Shown here: in pieces, positions 31,791-39,515 of the stretch
How the letters are laid out: the number at the start of each line of letters is the position of its first letter
How positions within the stretch are numbered: the first letter of the stretch is position 1
Source of the DNA: Pseudobutyrivibrio sp.
GTDB lineage: Bacteria > Bacillota > Clostridia > Lachnospirales > Lachnospiraceae
Length of the DNA stretch: 42,394 bases
Assembly: GCA_017557435.1 (NCBI GenBank)
Contig: JAFYYR010000012.1
Span: forward strand, 1-42,394
Direction of reading: 5' to 3'
Made by a program: the position numbers and the translations under genes
Notes under the pieces: model-generated
The model's database searches: none
Told to the model about the DNA's origin: nothing
What the model saw: only the letters and a program-made list of their open reading frames with translations

Positions 31791-32714
31791 TTATTTTATT
31801 AAAGCTATAAGTGATTTAGCGGCAGCCTTTCCGATGCTTTTAGCTTCTATCTCAGATCTAAAAACAGGATAGATGCCATCAACATTTATTGTATCGTCAT
31901 CAAGATATACAGTTTCTACTGTGTTATAGGCCTGCTTTAAAAATTTGTTTATAAAGGCGGAACTTCTGGTATTAATTCCTACAGGATCCTTTGAATTACA
32001 CCAAAGGAAGCAATTGTCATGATAGGTAAGACCTGCATCTCTAATAGCATCTGCAAAACCAGAATATGCAAGGACAGAAGACTTGTTGTCCTGTAAAAAT
32101 ATTCCACCTAAAGCCTTCTTGCCGGTGTTGATATAGGAACGAGCTGTCTGATAGCCTCTGTTGTAACTATCAGATGAAATCTCCTTGCCATTGTATATTC
32201 CAGCAGGTGTGGCCTCTAGGAAAATAACAGGAGTCTTCCGGCGGAGCAATTGCTGCATTAAGTCTACATTCATGGAAGGCAATGCGGAAAGAGCTGGCTC
32301 AATTATAAGACCGGCATAGATATCATCTAGCATAAGCTGAAGGAAGCTGCGCTCCTTTGAAAATTCATTAGAAGTCTGATGGTGCTCCACTTTAAAGCCT
32401 TGTTTTAAAAGTGTAGATGAAATATCAGATAAAACTAAGCTTCCCTCCTGTGATGACAAATCTGGAAGGAGAATCATTATAGTATCTTTTTTAGAAGAGT
32501 CACTTTTTCCGATAACAGTGTTTCCGCTTCCCCAATGCTTGCTGATAATTCCATCCTTAACTAGTAGGTCCAAAGCCTGTCGTACTGTGGAGCGACTGAC
32601 CTTATAAATTTCAGCAAGTTCAACTTCTGTAGGTAATTTTGAGGCAATTGGATATGTGCCCTGTAAAATTTCCTCATTTAATTTTTCTCTAAGTAAAATA
32701 TATTTTGGAATCAT
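31791..32714 (-). CDS. GntR/LacI-type transcriptional regulator (AraR-like)
   Basis: A 307-residue regulator. Residues about 1-70 are a GntR winged helix (YILLREKLNEEIL, SKLPTEVELAEIYKVSRSTV, ALDLLVKDGIISK). Residues about 78-307 form a LacI/periplasmic-binding-type sugar-sensing domain (GLIIEPALSALPS, TPVIFLEATPAG, SDSYNRGYQTA, GIFLQDNKSS, YAGF-like YSGFADAIRDAG). This combination is that of AraR, the arabinose repressor. The start at 32714 has AGGGGGAT 7-8 bases before it; the upstream in-frame ATG (32759) does not. It is divergent from the ytfQ-type importer, with repeated ATTGGTATG sites in the 345-base gap, so it most likely represses that operon until its sugar binds. Confidence 0.92.
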   Translation of the reverse strand: MIPKYILLREKLNEEILQGTYPIASKLPTEVELAEIYKVSRSTVRQALDLLVKDGIISKHWGSGNTVIGKSDSSKKDTIMILLPDLSSQEGSLVLSDISSTLLKQGFKVEHHQTSNEFSKERSFLQLMLDDIYAGLIIEPALSALPSMNVDLMQQLLRRKTPVIFLEATPAGIYNGKEISSDSYNRGYQTARSYINTGKKALGGIFLQDNKSSVLAYSGFADAIRDAGLTYHDNCFLWCNSKDPVGINTRSSAFINKFLKQAYNTVETVYLDDDTINVDGIYPVFRSEIEAKSIGKAAAKSLIALIK

Positions 32715-32778
32715 AAAAATTATCCCCCTAAGCGTAAGAGTTCCCCACTCCTGATTCAAATGATAGCACAGTTTCTCT

Positions 32779-32926
32779 AAAATTGGTATGAAAATTGTTT
32801 ATTATTCAAACATACCAATCTTAAAATATTCTCTTTTTAATTAAAAAAAATTTAACCTAAAAATGAAAAATCAACATTTATAAATAAAATTGGTATGAAA
32901 AATTGAGTAGGTATAAAAATTGGTAC
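32779..32926. promoter_or_regulatory. Repeated ATTGGTATG operator sites and promoter region of the sugar importer
   Basis: Two near-identical direct repeats, AAAATTGGTATGAAAATTG (32779-32797) and the same with one extra A (32886-32905), are joined by an inverted half-site CATACCAAT (32811-32819) and a partial copy ATTGGTAC (32919-32926). TTGGTA (32890-32895) and TATAAA (32912-32917), 16 bases apart, could be the importer promoter, overlapped by the second copy. The rest of the gap (32820-32885, 32927-33040) is AT-rich. The sites probably bind the GntR-type regulator. Confidence 0.65.
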
Positions 32927-33059
32927 TATCCTATGTTTAGAAACCAGTTTTTTTGGACCTATTTTATTGTTGCTAAAAAAACATGATGCTAAATTAAGAT
33001 TAGAAAAAAACAAGGGCCAGCAATTGGGGCTGGTTAGGAGAAGGAAGGAGATTAACCTT

Positions 33060-34163
33060 ATGAAAAAAAGAGTTTTAGCAGGATTGTTCGCAACACTTAT
33101 GGCTGCTTCAATGGTAGCTTGTGGCGGATCAGACAGTGGAGCAGATGGTGGAGCAGCACCAGCAGATGGTGGTGAGGCTACAGAGGCTGACGGCGGAGAC
33201 GCTGCTGCTAGCGGAGAGAAGATTACAGTTGGTTTTGCACAGGTTGGACATGAGTCAGATTGGCGTACAGCTTCTACAAAATCAGTTCAGGATGCTTTCT
33301 CAGAGGCTAACGGATATGATCTTCAGTTTGTTGATTGTGATAACGATTCAAAGGCTCAGATTGATGCAGTTAGACAGTTCGTTCAGAACGACGTTGATTA
33401 CATCGTAATTGATCCTATCGTTTCAACAGGTTGGGATACAGTTCTTACAGAGTGCGAGGATGCTGGTATTCCTGTAATCGTAATCGATAGAACAATCGAA
33501 GACTCAACCAAGTATGTTTCTTGGGTAGGTTCAGAGTTCATGAACGAAGGTCTTGCATCTGGTGCATGGCTCAAGGCTTACGCTGAGGCAAAGGGTATTG
33601 ATGATCTTAACATTCTCGTTATCGAGGGTTCTAATGGTTCTTCAGCTCAGATCGGACGTACAGACGGATTTAAGAAGTACGCTGACGAAGAGGGATGGAC
33701 AATCCTTGATTCTCAGGATGGTAACTTTACACAGGAAGGTGGACAGCAGGTTATGGAGTCTTACTGCAAGTCTTATGCAGGTAAGTTCAACGTAGTTGTT
33801 TGCCAGAATGATAACGAAGCATTTGGTGCTATGGATGCTATGAAGGCAGCTGGTGTTTCTTATGGTATTGATGGCGATGTAATCCTTATCTCATTCGATG
33901 CTTGCAAGGCTGGTCTTGAGTATGTACAGTCAGGCGATATCAATGCAGACTTCATGTGCTACCCACTTCAGGGTTCATATTGTGCAGATATCATCAAGGC
34001 ACTTGAGAGTGGCGAGACAGTTGCTAAGGAAACATTCATGACAGAGCCATGGTACGTAGCAGAAGATATCCTTCCTTCAATTACATATACAAACAACGCT
34101 GGTGAAGAGGTTACAGAGGATCTTATCGTAGTAACTGATGCAGCATCACAGGCTTCATATTAA
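33060..34163 (+). CDS. ytfQ: Sugar ABC transporter substrate-binding lipoprotein (YtfQ-like)
   Basis: A 367-residue lipoprotein that captures sugar for the importer. The signal peptide ends at SMVAC (C21), followed by a low-complexity Gly/Ala/Asp linker (about 22-55) and a type I periplasmic-binding fold (VGFAQVGHESDWRTA, DVDYIVIDPIVSTGWDTVL, IEGSNGSSAQIGRTDG, LISFDACKAG). The closest named family is YtfQ, the galactofuranose-binding protein of E. coli, though ribose or other furanoses are possible. The start at 33060 is set by GGAAGGAG 8-16 bases upstream; the frame is open earlier without a site. The gene uses strongly biased codons, consistent with high expression, and is separated from the ATPase gene by 280 bases of structured sequence. 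Confidence 0.93.
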   Translation: MKKRVLAGLFATLMAASMVACGGSDSGADGGAAPADGGEATEADGGDAAASGEKITVGFAQVGHESDWRTASTKSVQDAFSEANGYDLQFVDCDNDSKAQIDAVRQFVQNDVDYIVIDPIVSTGWDTVLTECEDAGIPVIVIDRTIEDSTKYVSWVGSEFMNEGLASGAWLKAYAEAKGIDDLNILVIEGSNGSSAQIGRTDGFKKYADEEGWTILDSQDGNFTQEGGQQVMESYCKSYAGKFNVVVCQNDNEAFGAMDAMKAAGVSYGIDGDVILISFDACKAGLEYVQSGDINADFMCYPLQGSYCADIIKALESGETVAKETFMTEPWYVAEDILPSITYTNNAGEEVTEDLIVVTDAASQASY

Positions 34164-34170
34164 AAAAACG

Positions 34171-34226
34171 TATAGATATGTCTAAAAAGGGGAAGGGAAT
34201 TTCCTTCCCCCTTTGTTATAGATATG
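34171..34226 (+). repeat. G/C-rich hairpin flanked by a 10-base direct repeat
   Basis: AAAGGGG...AAGGGAA (34186-34199) pairs with TTCCTTCCCCCTTT (34201-34214), an imperfect strong hairpin just past the ytfQ stop, with only a weak T tract. It is flanked by TATAGATATG at 34171-34180 and 34217-34226. It could be a partial terminator or 3' stabiliser of the ytfQ message. Confidence 0.75.
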
Positions 34227-34252
34227 AGTCTATAGTTATTAGAAAAATAAAG

Positions 34253-34407
34253 CTAGTAGCATACAAGCCGTTGTTGATAAATACTTTACTTACCTGTAGT
34301 TCACAAGCTCTTAGATTGCTTAAGGGAATCGTTTTAGATGACCGAAGCAATACTAAGGCTTGTGAACGTAACAGGTATAAAAAGCTGAGGCTTGTATGCG
34401 TAACTAG
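34253..34407 (+). ncRNA. Nested duplicated stem element between ytfQ and ytfR (unknown family)
   Basis: Outer stem: CTAGTAGCATACAAGCC (34253-34269) with GGCTTGTATGC-g-TA-a-CTAG (34389-34407). Second stem: TACCTGTAGTTCACAAGC (34291-34308) with GCTTGTGAAC-g-TA-a-CAGGTA (34358-34377). Apical stems: CTTAG (34310-34314) with CTAAG (34353-34357) and ATTGCTT (34315-34321) with AAGCAAT (34345-34351), loop of 23 bases. Outer and second stems share the module GTAG-N3-ACAAGC / GCTTGT-N3-CGTAAC, where CAT/ATG in one is TTC/GAA in the other, so pairing is kept by paired changes. Both leave the same G and A extrahelical on the 3' strand. I do not recognise a known RNA family. A structured transcript, an attenuator setting importer stoichiometry, or a small mobile foldback are the alternatives. 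Confidence 0.7.
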
Positions 34408-34443
34408 CGTAGATATTAGAAATAAAGAAAGTGGAGAACGATT

Positions 34444-35958
34444 ATGGATGAAAATATTTTGATTACTATGCGGGACATATCCAAATCCTTTCCAGGTGTA
34501 AAAGCATTAGATCATGCACAGTTTACTCTTAGAAAGGGAGAGATACATGCGCTTATGGGAGAAAACGGTGCGGGCAAGTCTACACTTATCAAAGTGTTGA
34601 CTGGTGTTTATTCTCTCGACGCAGGTGAGATTCATGTAGCAGGAGTGGATGGGCCAGTAATTAACCACTCAACATTAGAGGCCCAGGAAAAAGGAATTGC
34701 TACAGTATACCAGGAAGTTAACCTTTGTCCTAACCTGACTGTGGCAGAAAACTTATTTATTGGCCGTGAGCCAAAGACACCTATTGGAACCATCGACTGG
34801 AGAAAAATGAACAAAGATGCTAAGGCCATTGTCGATGGATTGGAATTAAAAATTGACGTAACTATTGCACTTGAAAATTATTCTCTTGCAATACAGCAGA
34901 TGATAGCAATTGCAAGAGCTGTAGATATGGATTGTAAAGTTCTTATTCTTGATGAGCCTACATCATCACTTGATGATAACGAAGTAGAGAAGCTCTTCAA
35001 GGTAATGAGAGATCTTAAAGCAAAGGGAGTTGGAATAATATTTGTTACTCATTTCTTAGAGCAGGTTTATGAAGTGTGTGACACAATTACTGTTCTGAGA
35101 AATGGCGAGTTTGCAGGTGAGTATTCAGTAGAAGAAATGCCTCGTGTCAAGCTTGTGGCGGCAATGCTTGGCAAGGATTTCGACGATCTGGCCTCTATTA
35201 AAAAGGAAGGAGCCTCACATGTTTCGGATGATGTTGTTGTTGATGCTACTAATCTCAGCCACAAGGGAACAATTAAGCCATTTGATTTTCAAATTAAAAA
35301 AGGCGAGGTTGTGGGCGTTACTGGCCTTCTTGGGTCGGGCCGCTCAGAGATGGTGCGCTGCATCTATGGTGCAGATAAAGCTCAAACTGGCGAGTTAAAA
35401 ATCAACGGCAAGAAGCTCAATATTAGAGAGCCTCTTGATGCTATCAAAGCTGGCATGGGATATTTGCCAGATGATAGAAAAGCTGATGGATGTATTGGTG
35501 ATCTTTCAGTTAGGGAGAATATTATTCTTGCCCTTCAGGCGAAGAATGGTATGTTCAAAAAGATTCCAGCGTCAAAGCAAAATGAAATTGCAGATAAGTT
35601 CATAGATATGTTGCAGATTAAAACTGCATCAAGGGAGACTCCTATAAATCAGTTATCAGGTGGTAATCAACAAAAGGTTATCCTTGCAAGATGGTTATGC
35701 ACACATCCTGATTTCTTAATTCTTGATGAGCCAACACGAGGTATCGATATCGGTACTAAGACAGAATTCCAGAAGCTTGCTCTTAAGTTTGCGGAGGAAG
35801 ATGGAATGAGTATCGTATTTATTTCTTCAGAAATAGAGGAGATGCTTCGTACATGTACAAGAATGTACGTAATGCGTGATGGCGCACAAGTTGGAGAAAT
35901 ATCTGGCGAAATGACTCAGGAATCAGTCATGGCTGCCATAGCAGGAGGTGGAGAATAA
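34444..35958 (+). CDS. ytfR: Sugar ABC transporter ATPase with two nucleotide-binding domains (YtfR-like)
   Basis: A 504-residue ATPase of the RbsA/MglA/YtfR class that powers furanose or pentose uptake. The first domain (about 5-240) has Walker A GENGAGKSTL, a divergent signature YSLAIQQM and Walker B ILDEPTSSL. The second (about 255-500) has a weaker Walker A GLLGSGRSE, the proper signature LSGGNQQK and ILDEPTRGID. This asymmetry is normal in the family. GTGGAGAA lies before the ATG. The stop codon shares one base with the first permease gene. Expression is probably lower than ytfQ because of the hairpins in the preceding gap. Confidence 0.95.
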   Translation: MDENILITMRDISKSFPGVKALDHAQFTLRKGEIHALMGENGAGKSTLIKVLTGVYSLDAGEIHVAGVDGPVINHSTLEAQEKGIATVYQEVNLCPNLTVAENLFIGREPKTPIGTIDWRKMNKDAKAIVDGLELKIDVTIALENYSLAIQQMIAIARAVDMDCKVLILDEPTSSLDDNEVEKLFKVMRDLKAKGVGIIFVTHFLEQVYEVCDTITVLRNGEFAGEYSVEEMPRVKLVAAMLGKDFDDLASIKKEGASHVSDDVVVDATNLSHKGTIKPFDFQIKKGEVVGVTGLLGSGRSEMVRCIYGADKAQTGELKINGKKLNIREPLDAIKAGMGYLPDDRKADGCIGDLSVRENIILALQAKNGMFKKIPASKQNEIADKFIDMLQIKTASRETPINQLSGGNQQKVILARWLCTHPDFLILDEPTRGIDIGTKTEFQKLALKFAEEDGMSIVFISSEIEEMLRTCTRMYVMRDGAQVGEISGEMTQESVMAAIAGGGE

Positions 35959-37007
35959 TGATGGAGAATTTTAAGAAGCTTGCAAAGAAACCACTGTTCT
36001 TGCCGATTTTCTGTATGATCTTGGTATTGTTGATTAATGTGATTAAGTCACCAGACTTTTTCGTAATCAAAATCAACAACGGTGTTTTGTTTGGTAGAAT
36101 TATTGATATTTTAAATCGTGGTTCAGAAATCGCGATTTTAGCAGTTGGACAGACCCTTGTAGTAGCGGTATCAGCGGGAACCGATATTTCAGTGGGTTCA
36201 GTAATGTCTCTTTCAGCATGTGGATGCTGTATGTTGCTTGCAGGATATGGCAACAACTCAGTATCGGAACTTGCAGTACCAATGATAGTTGGTATGTTAT
36301 TTGGTGTATTCATGGGCGGCCTCAGCGGCGCAATGAATGGTGCACTTGTAGCTAAGCTTAAGATACAGCCAATGGTTGCCACGCTGATTCTGTTTACGGC
36401 GGGTAGAGCTATAGGACTTTTGCTTTGCAACAACCAGATTACTTACATTCGTTATGAGCCTTATAAGTATTTGGGTAATTTCTTACCGGGATGCCCAATT
36501 CCTACACCGGTATTTGTTGCTATAATTGTAATAGCTGTTGTATCTATACTTCTTAAGAAGACAGCTTTAGGACTTTATATTCAATCAGTTGGTATCAATA
36601 GCCGTGCAGCAAGAATTTCAGGTATCAACTCAGAAGTAATTTGCTTTATCTGCTACGTAATTTGCGGTATCTGCGCAGGTATTGCTGGTATTGTTGCTTC
36701 ATCAAGAATCTACTCAGCAGATTCAAACAATATTGGTCTTACATTTGAATTGGATGCCATCCTTGCAGTTGCTCTTGGTGGAAACTCACTTGGTGGTGGT
36801 AAGTTCAATCTTTCAGGATCAATCATCGGTGCTTATACAATTCAGGCTATCACTACAACACTTCTTGCAATGGGTGTTTCAACTGATAAGGCACCAGTAT
36901 TTAAGGCAATTATCGTTATTATTATCGTAGTTGTGCAGGCTCCAGCCTTTAAGGCATACATGGCAGCAAGAAGAGCTCAAAGAGCCAGTGTAAAGGAGGC
37001 AGCATAA
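35958..37007 (+). CDS. ytfT: Sugar ABC transporter permease (YtfT-like)
   Basis: A 349-residue membrane subunit of the RbsC/YtfT family with about 9-10 hydrophobic helices. It shows GRIIDILNRGSEIAILAVGQ, TDISVGSVMSLSA, ATLILFTAGRAIG and AVALGGNSLGGGKFNLSGS, the last two being family-typical. It forms the membrane channel together with the next gene product. Overlap with the ATPase gene is 1 base (TAATG) and with the next permease gene 1 base, giving tight stoichiometry. A second in-frame ATG at 35961 is also possible, but the ribosome-binding site GGAGG at 35944-35948 suits the first better. Confidence 0.93.
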   Translation: MMENFKKLAKKPLFLPIFCMILVLLINVIKSPDFFVIKINNGVLFGRIIDILNRGSEIAILAVGQTLVVAVSAGTDISVGSVMSLSACGCCMLLAGYGNNSVSELAVPMIVGMLFGVFMGGLSGAMNGALVAKLKIQPMVATLILFTAGRAIGLLLCNNQITYIRYEPYKYLGNFLPGCPIPTPVFVAIIVIAVVSILLKKTALGLYIQSVGINSRAARISGINSEVICFICYVICGICAGIAGIVASSRIYSADSNNIGLTFELDAILAVALGGNSLGGGKFNLSGSIIGAYTIQAITTTLLAMGVSTDKAPVFKAIIVIIIVVVQAPAFKAYMAARRAQRASVKEAA

Positions 37008-38038
37008 TGAAGACAAAGAGAAAACTAGATTCAAACACTGTACTTGTTTTCATAACCATAGCTTTATTTGTAGTTATGTATGCTATCGGTTGTGGAATCT
37101 ATCAGGATAAAGGTTTTGGAAACCTCCAGACATTTTTAAATATTTTAATTAACAACGCAGGTCTTATCTGTGTAACTTGCGGTATGACATGCGTAATGCT
37201 TACAGGTGGAATTGATATTTCCGTTGGCTCAGTAATAGCTATGGACTGTATGCTTTTGGTATACGGTATGACTGAGTGGAAAATGGGCGCAGTTCAAATG
37301 GTAATCCTTATCCTTGTGATTGGTATTGTATTTGGTGCAGTTCAGGGCTTCCTTGTAGGATACCTGGAAATCCAGCCATTCATCGTAACAATGGCAGGTA
37401 TGTTCTTTGCTAGAGGTATGACAGCAGTTATCTGTTCAGGTCAGATTTCTATTACAGAGCAGGACAACCCAACATTCTATGGCTGGGCAAATGCCAAGAT
37501 TAACCTCCCAGAATTTTTAGGCAAGGCCAACAGACATGGAAAAATCGTTGTTCCATACATGAGACCAACAGTTATTATTGCATTTTTAGTACTTATCCTT
37601 ATTTTCTTAATGCTTAAGTACACAAAGTTTGGTCGTAACCTTTATGCAGTTGGTGGTAACCAGATGTCTGCAACAATGATGGGGCTTAACGTTAAGAAGA
37701 CCAAGATGTTATCACACATCCTTTCATCATTCCTTTGCTCAATCGGTGGTATTCTCTATTGCTTGAATACAATGTCCGGTTCAGTAAATCAGGCAACAGG
37801 ATTGGAAATGGATGCAATCGCATCAGCCGTAATTGGTGGAACCCTCCTTACAGGTGGTGTTGGAAATGTTATAGGATCATTTTTCGGTGTAATGATTACA
37901 GGTACAATTACAGTACTTGTTAATACAAACGGAAAGCTCCTTTCAAGTTGGGCAAACATCGCCACAGCAGCCCTCCTTTGCATTTTCATCATTCTCCAGT
38001 CAGTATTTGCACTGGTTAAGGCTAGACGTAACAAATAG
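37007..38038 (+). CDS. yjfF: Sugar ABC transporter permease (YjfF-like)
   Basis: A 343-residue second membrane subunit with about 9-10 hydrophobic helices. It has the RbsC-family blocks GGIDISVGSVIAMDC, GYLEIQPFIVTMAGMFFARG, KYTKFGRNLYAVGGNQMSA and VIGGTLLTGGVGNVIGSFFG. A long loop (about 150-180) lies between helices. Having two different permeases after one ATPase matches the ytfQ-ytfR-ytfT-yjfF galactofuranose importer of E. coli rather than the single-permease rbs or mgl layout, which is the main reason for the operon name. AAAGGAGG precedes the ATG. A terminator closes the operon at 38076. Confidence 0.93.
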   Translation: MKTKRKLDSNTVLVFITIALFVVMYAIGCGIYQDKGFGNLQTFLNILINNAGLICVTCGMTCVMLTGGIDISVGSVIAMDCMLLVYGMTEWKMGAVQMVILILVIGIVFGAVQGFLVGYLEIQPFIVTMAGMFFARGMTAVICSGQISITEQDNPTFYGWANAKINLPEFLGKANRHGKIVVPYMRPTVIIAFLVLILIFLMLKYTKFGRNLYAVGGNQMSATMMGLNVKKTKMLSHILSSFLCSIGGILYCLNTMSGSVNQATGLEMDAIASAVIGGTLLTGGVGNVIGSFFGVMITGTITVLVNTNGKLLSSWANIATAALLCIFIILQSVFALVKARRNK

Positions 38039-38075
38039 GTTCTTTCATTTTCTTTAATCTAATCTTTCATACACA

Positions 38076-38104
38076 AAGGGCGAGTCTTAATCGACTCGTC
38101 TTTT
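38076..38104 (+). terminator. Terminator of the sugar importer operon
   Basis: AAAGGCGAGTC-type arm (38076-38086) pairs with GACTCGTCTTT (38093-38103) around a 6-base TTAATC loop, followed by T-rich sequence. Confidence 0.85.
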
Positions 38105-38181
38105 GCGCTTTTTATAAATACTTACCAACTGGCTAAAATGTTGTATAATTAGACTAGCAATAGGTTTTATGAGGGGTGATT

Positions 38182-39471
38182 ATGGAAAAGAAACAGTTTA
38201 AAAACAGTCTTAAAACTCAAATGCTTCGGATGACAATAGTTCCTCTTGCCATTATGACAATTGTTATTGTGGCCGTAAGTGGAAGTATTGTAAAAAAGGC
38301 CATTACCGACAAAATAGAGGATGAATTGATAAGTAATGCGGAGCTTGTGGGTTTCATCTTTGATAAGTATTATGTTGGTGATTTTAGAGTTGAGACCAAT
38401 AGTGAGACAGGCGAGGTAGATTTATATAAGGGGGATGAAAAGCTCAATGGCGATGACACCTTGATGAAGAATCTATCAGATGTATTAGGGATTCAGATTT
38501 CTATTTTTTACAACGACACCAGAATTATTACTACCTTATCTGATGAAGAAGGCAACAGCGCCATGGGTACAGCTGCAGCTGCAGTTGTAAAAAGGGACGT
38601 ATTAGAGAAGAAAGAGAGTGCCTTTTATACAAATGTAATGGTCTATGATGAAAAGAGCTTTGCATACTACAAGCCTCTATTATCAGATGACGGCACAGCT
38701 ATTGGAATGATAGCTGTATGCGAATCGGGCGCACTTGTTAACAGAGAGGTTATTAAATATGTAATTCCTGTTATAGGGGTATGCCTGATTATTTCCCTTT
38801 TCTTTGGCTTCATTATGGTTCGCTACAATAAGCGCATAGCCAATAGAATTGTCAAAATTGACAAGTACATGAATGCTTTGGCCAATGGAGAATTCAAAAG
38901 CGAGATGCCTCGTGAGTTGATGAGTGCCGATGATGAGATTAAGCATCTTGCCACCGATGGTAAGCGAATGGCTCATTCACTTATGATGCTGGTAGAATAC
39001 GATGCACTTACAGAGCTTAACAACAGACGATTCGCTGATAAGAAGCTTCAGGAGATTCGTATTGCTGCAGTAGAACAGGGCGTTAAATATTGCCTTTGCA
39101 TCGCCGATATCGACTTCTTTAAAAAGGTTAATGACACCTACGGTCATGAGATGGGGGATGTGGTGCTAAAGGCAGTTGCAGACAAGCTAAAAGCTGGAAT
39201 GGTAGGCAAGGGATTTGCAGCACGCTGGGGCGGCGAAGAATTCCTTCTTATATTTAAGGACCGTGAGCTTGATATTGCAAGACGAGAGCTTTCGATGATA
39301 ATGGATCAGATTCGCACCATTTACGTGCCAGACACCGACCGCCAGATTACCATGTCATTTGGTCTGACGGCACTTGTTCCAGGGGAGACTGCTGATGAAG
39401 TGCTTAACCGTGCTGATGCTAATTTATACGAGGCCAAGGAAACTGGTCGAAATCAGATAATATGTAAATAA
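38182..39471 (+). CDS. Membrane diguanylate cyclase with extracellular Cache-like sensor
   Basis: A 429-residue c-di-GMP synthase. Membrane helices at about 16-37 and 192-214 enclose an extracellular domain of about 155 residues that looks like a single Cache fold (ISNAELVGFIFDKYY at its start, IQISIFYNDTRIITTL, AYYKPLLSDDGTAIGMIAVCE). A HAMP segment (about 215-265) leads to the GGDEF domain (about 270-429) with YDALTELNNRR, ADIDFFKKVNDTYGH and an intact GGEEF near 350. The I-site RxxD is absent (VGKG at that place), so product inhibition should be weak. The start at 38182 has GAGGGG 5 bases upstream; a GTG at 38176 lies within that site and is unlikely. It is a single-gene unit. Confidence 0.93.
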   Translation: MEKKQFKNSLKTQMLRMTIVPLAIMTIVIVAVSGSIVKKAITDKIEDELISNAELVGFIFDKYYVGDFRVETNSETGEVDLYKGDEKLNGDDTLMKNLSDVLGIQISIFYNDTRIITTLSDEEGNSAMGTAAAAVVKRDVLEKKESAFYTNVMVYDEKSFAYYKPLLSDDGTAIGMIAVCESGALVNREVIKYVIPVIGVCLIISLFFGFIMVRYNKRIANRIVKIDKYMNALANGEFKSEMPRELMSADDEIKHLATDGKRMAHSLMMLVEYDALTELNNRRFADKKLQEIRIAAVEQGVKYCLCIADIDFFKKVNDTYGHEMGDVVLKAVADKLKAGMVGKGFAARWGGEEFLLIFKDRELDIARRELSMIMDQIRTIYVPDTDRQITMSFGLTALVPGETADEVLNRADANLYEAKETGRNQIICK

Positions 39472-39480
39472 ACCAATAAT

Positions 39481-39513
39481 AAACGCCGTCTAGAATATAA
39501 CTAGACGGCGTTT
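39481..39513. terminator. Bidirectional terminator between the GGDEF and MATE genes
   Basis: AAACGCCGTCTAG (39481-39493) pairs perfectly with CTAGACGGCGTTT (39501-39513) around a 7-base loop, with a T run after it. The genes converge here. Confidence 0.95.
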
Positions 39514-39515
39514 TT

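Noticed and set aside
34253-34407. Integron attC site
   Set aside because: Long imperfect palindromes with extrahelical bases recall attC, but there is no RYYYAAC/GTTRRRY pair, no integron integrase and no cassette array.
34178-34462. Open frame of 94 codons across the ytfQ-ytfR gap
   Set aside because: It runs through the hairpins, has no domain pattern and runs past the ytfR start; the pairing constraints explain the sequence better than coding.
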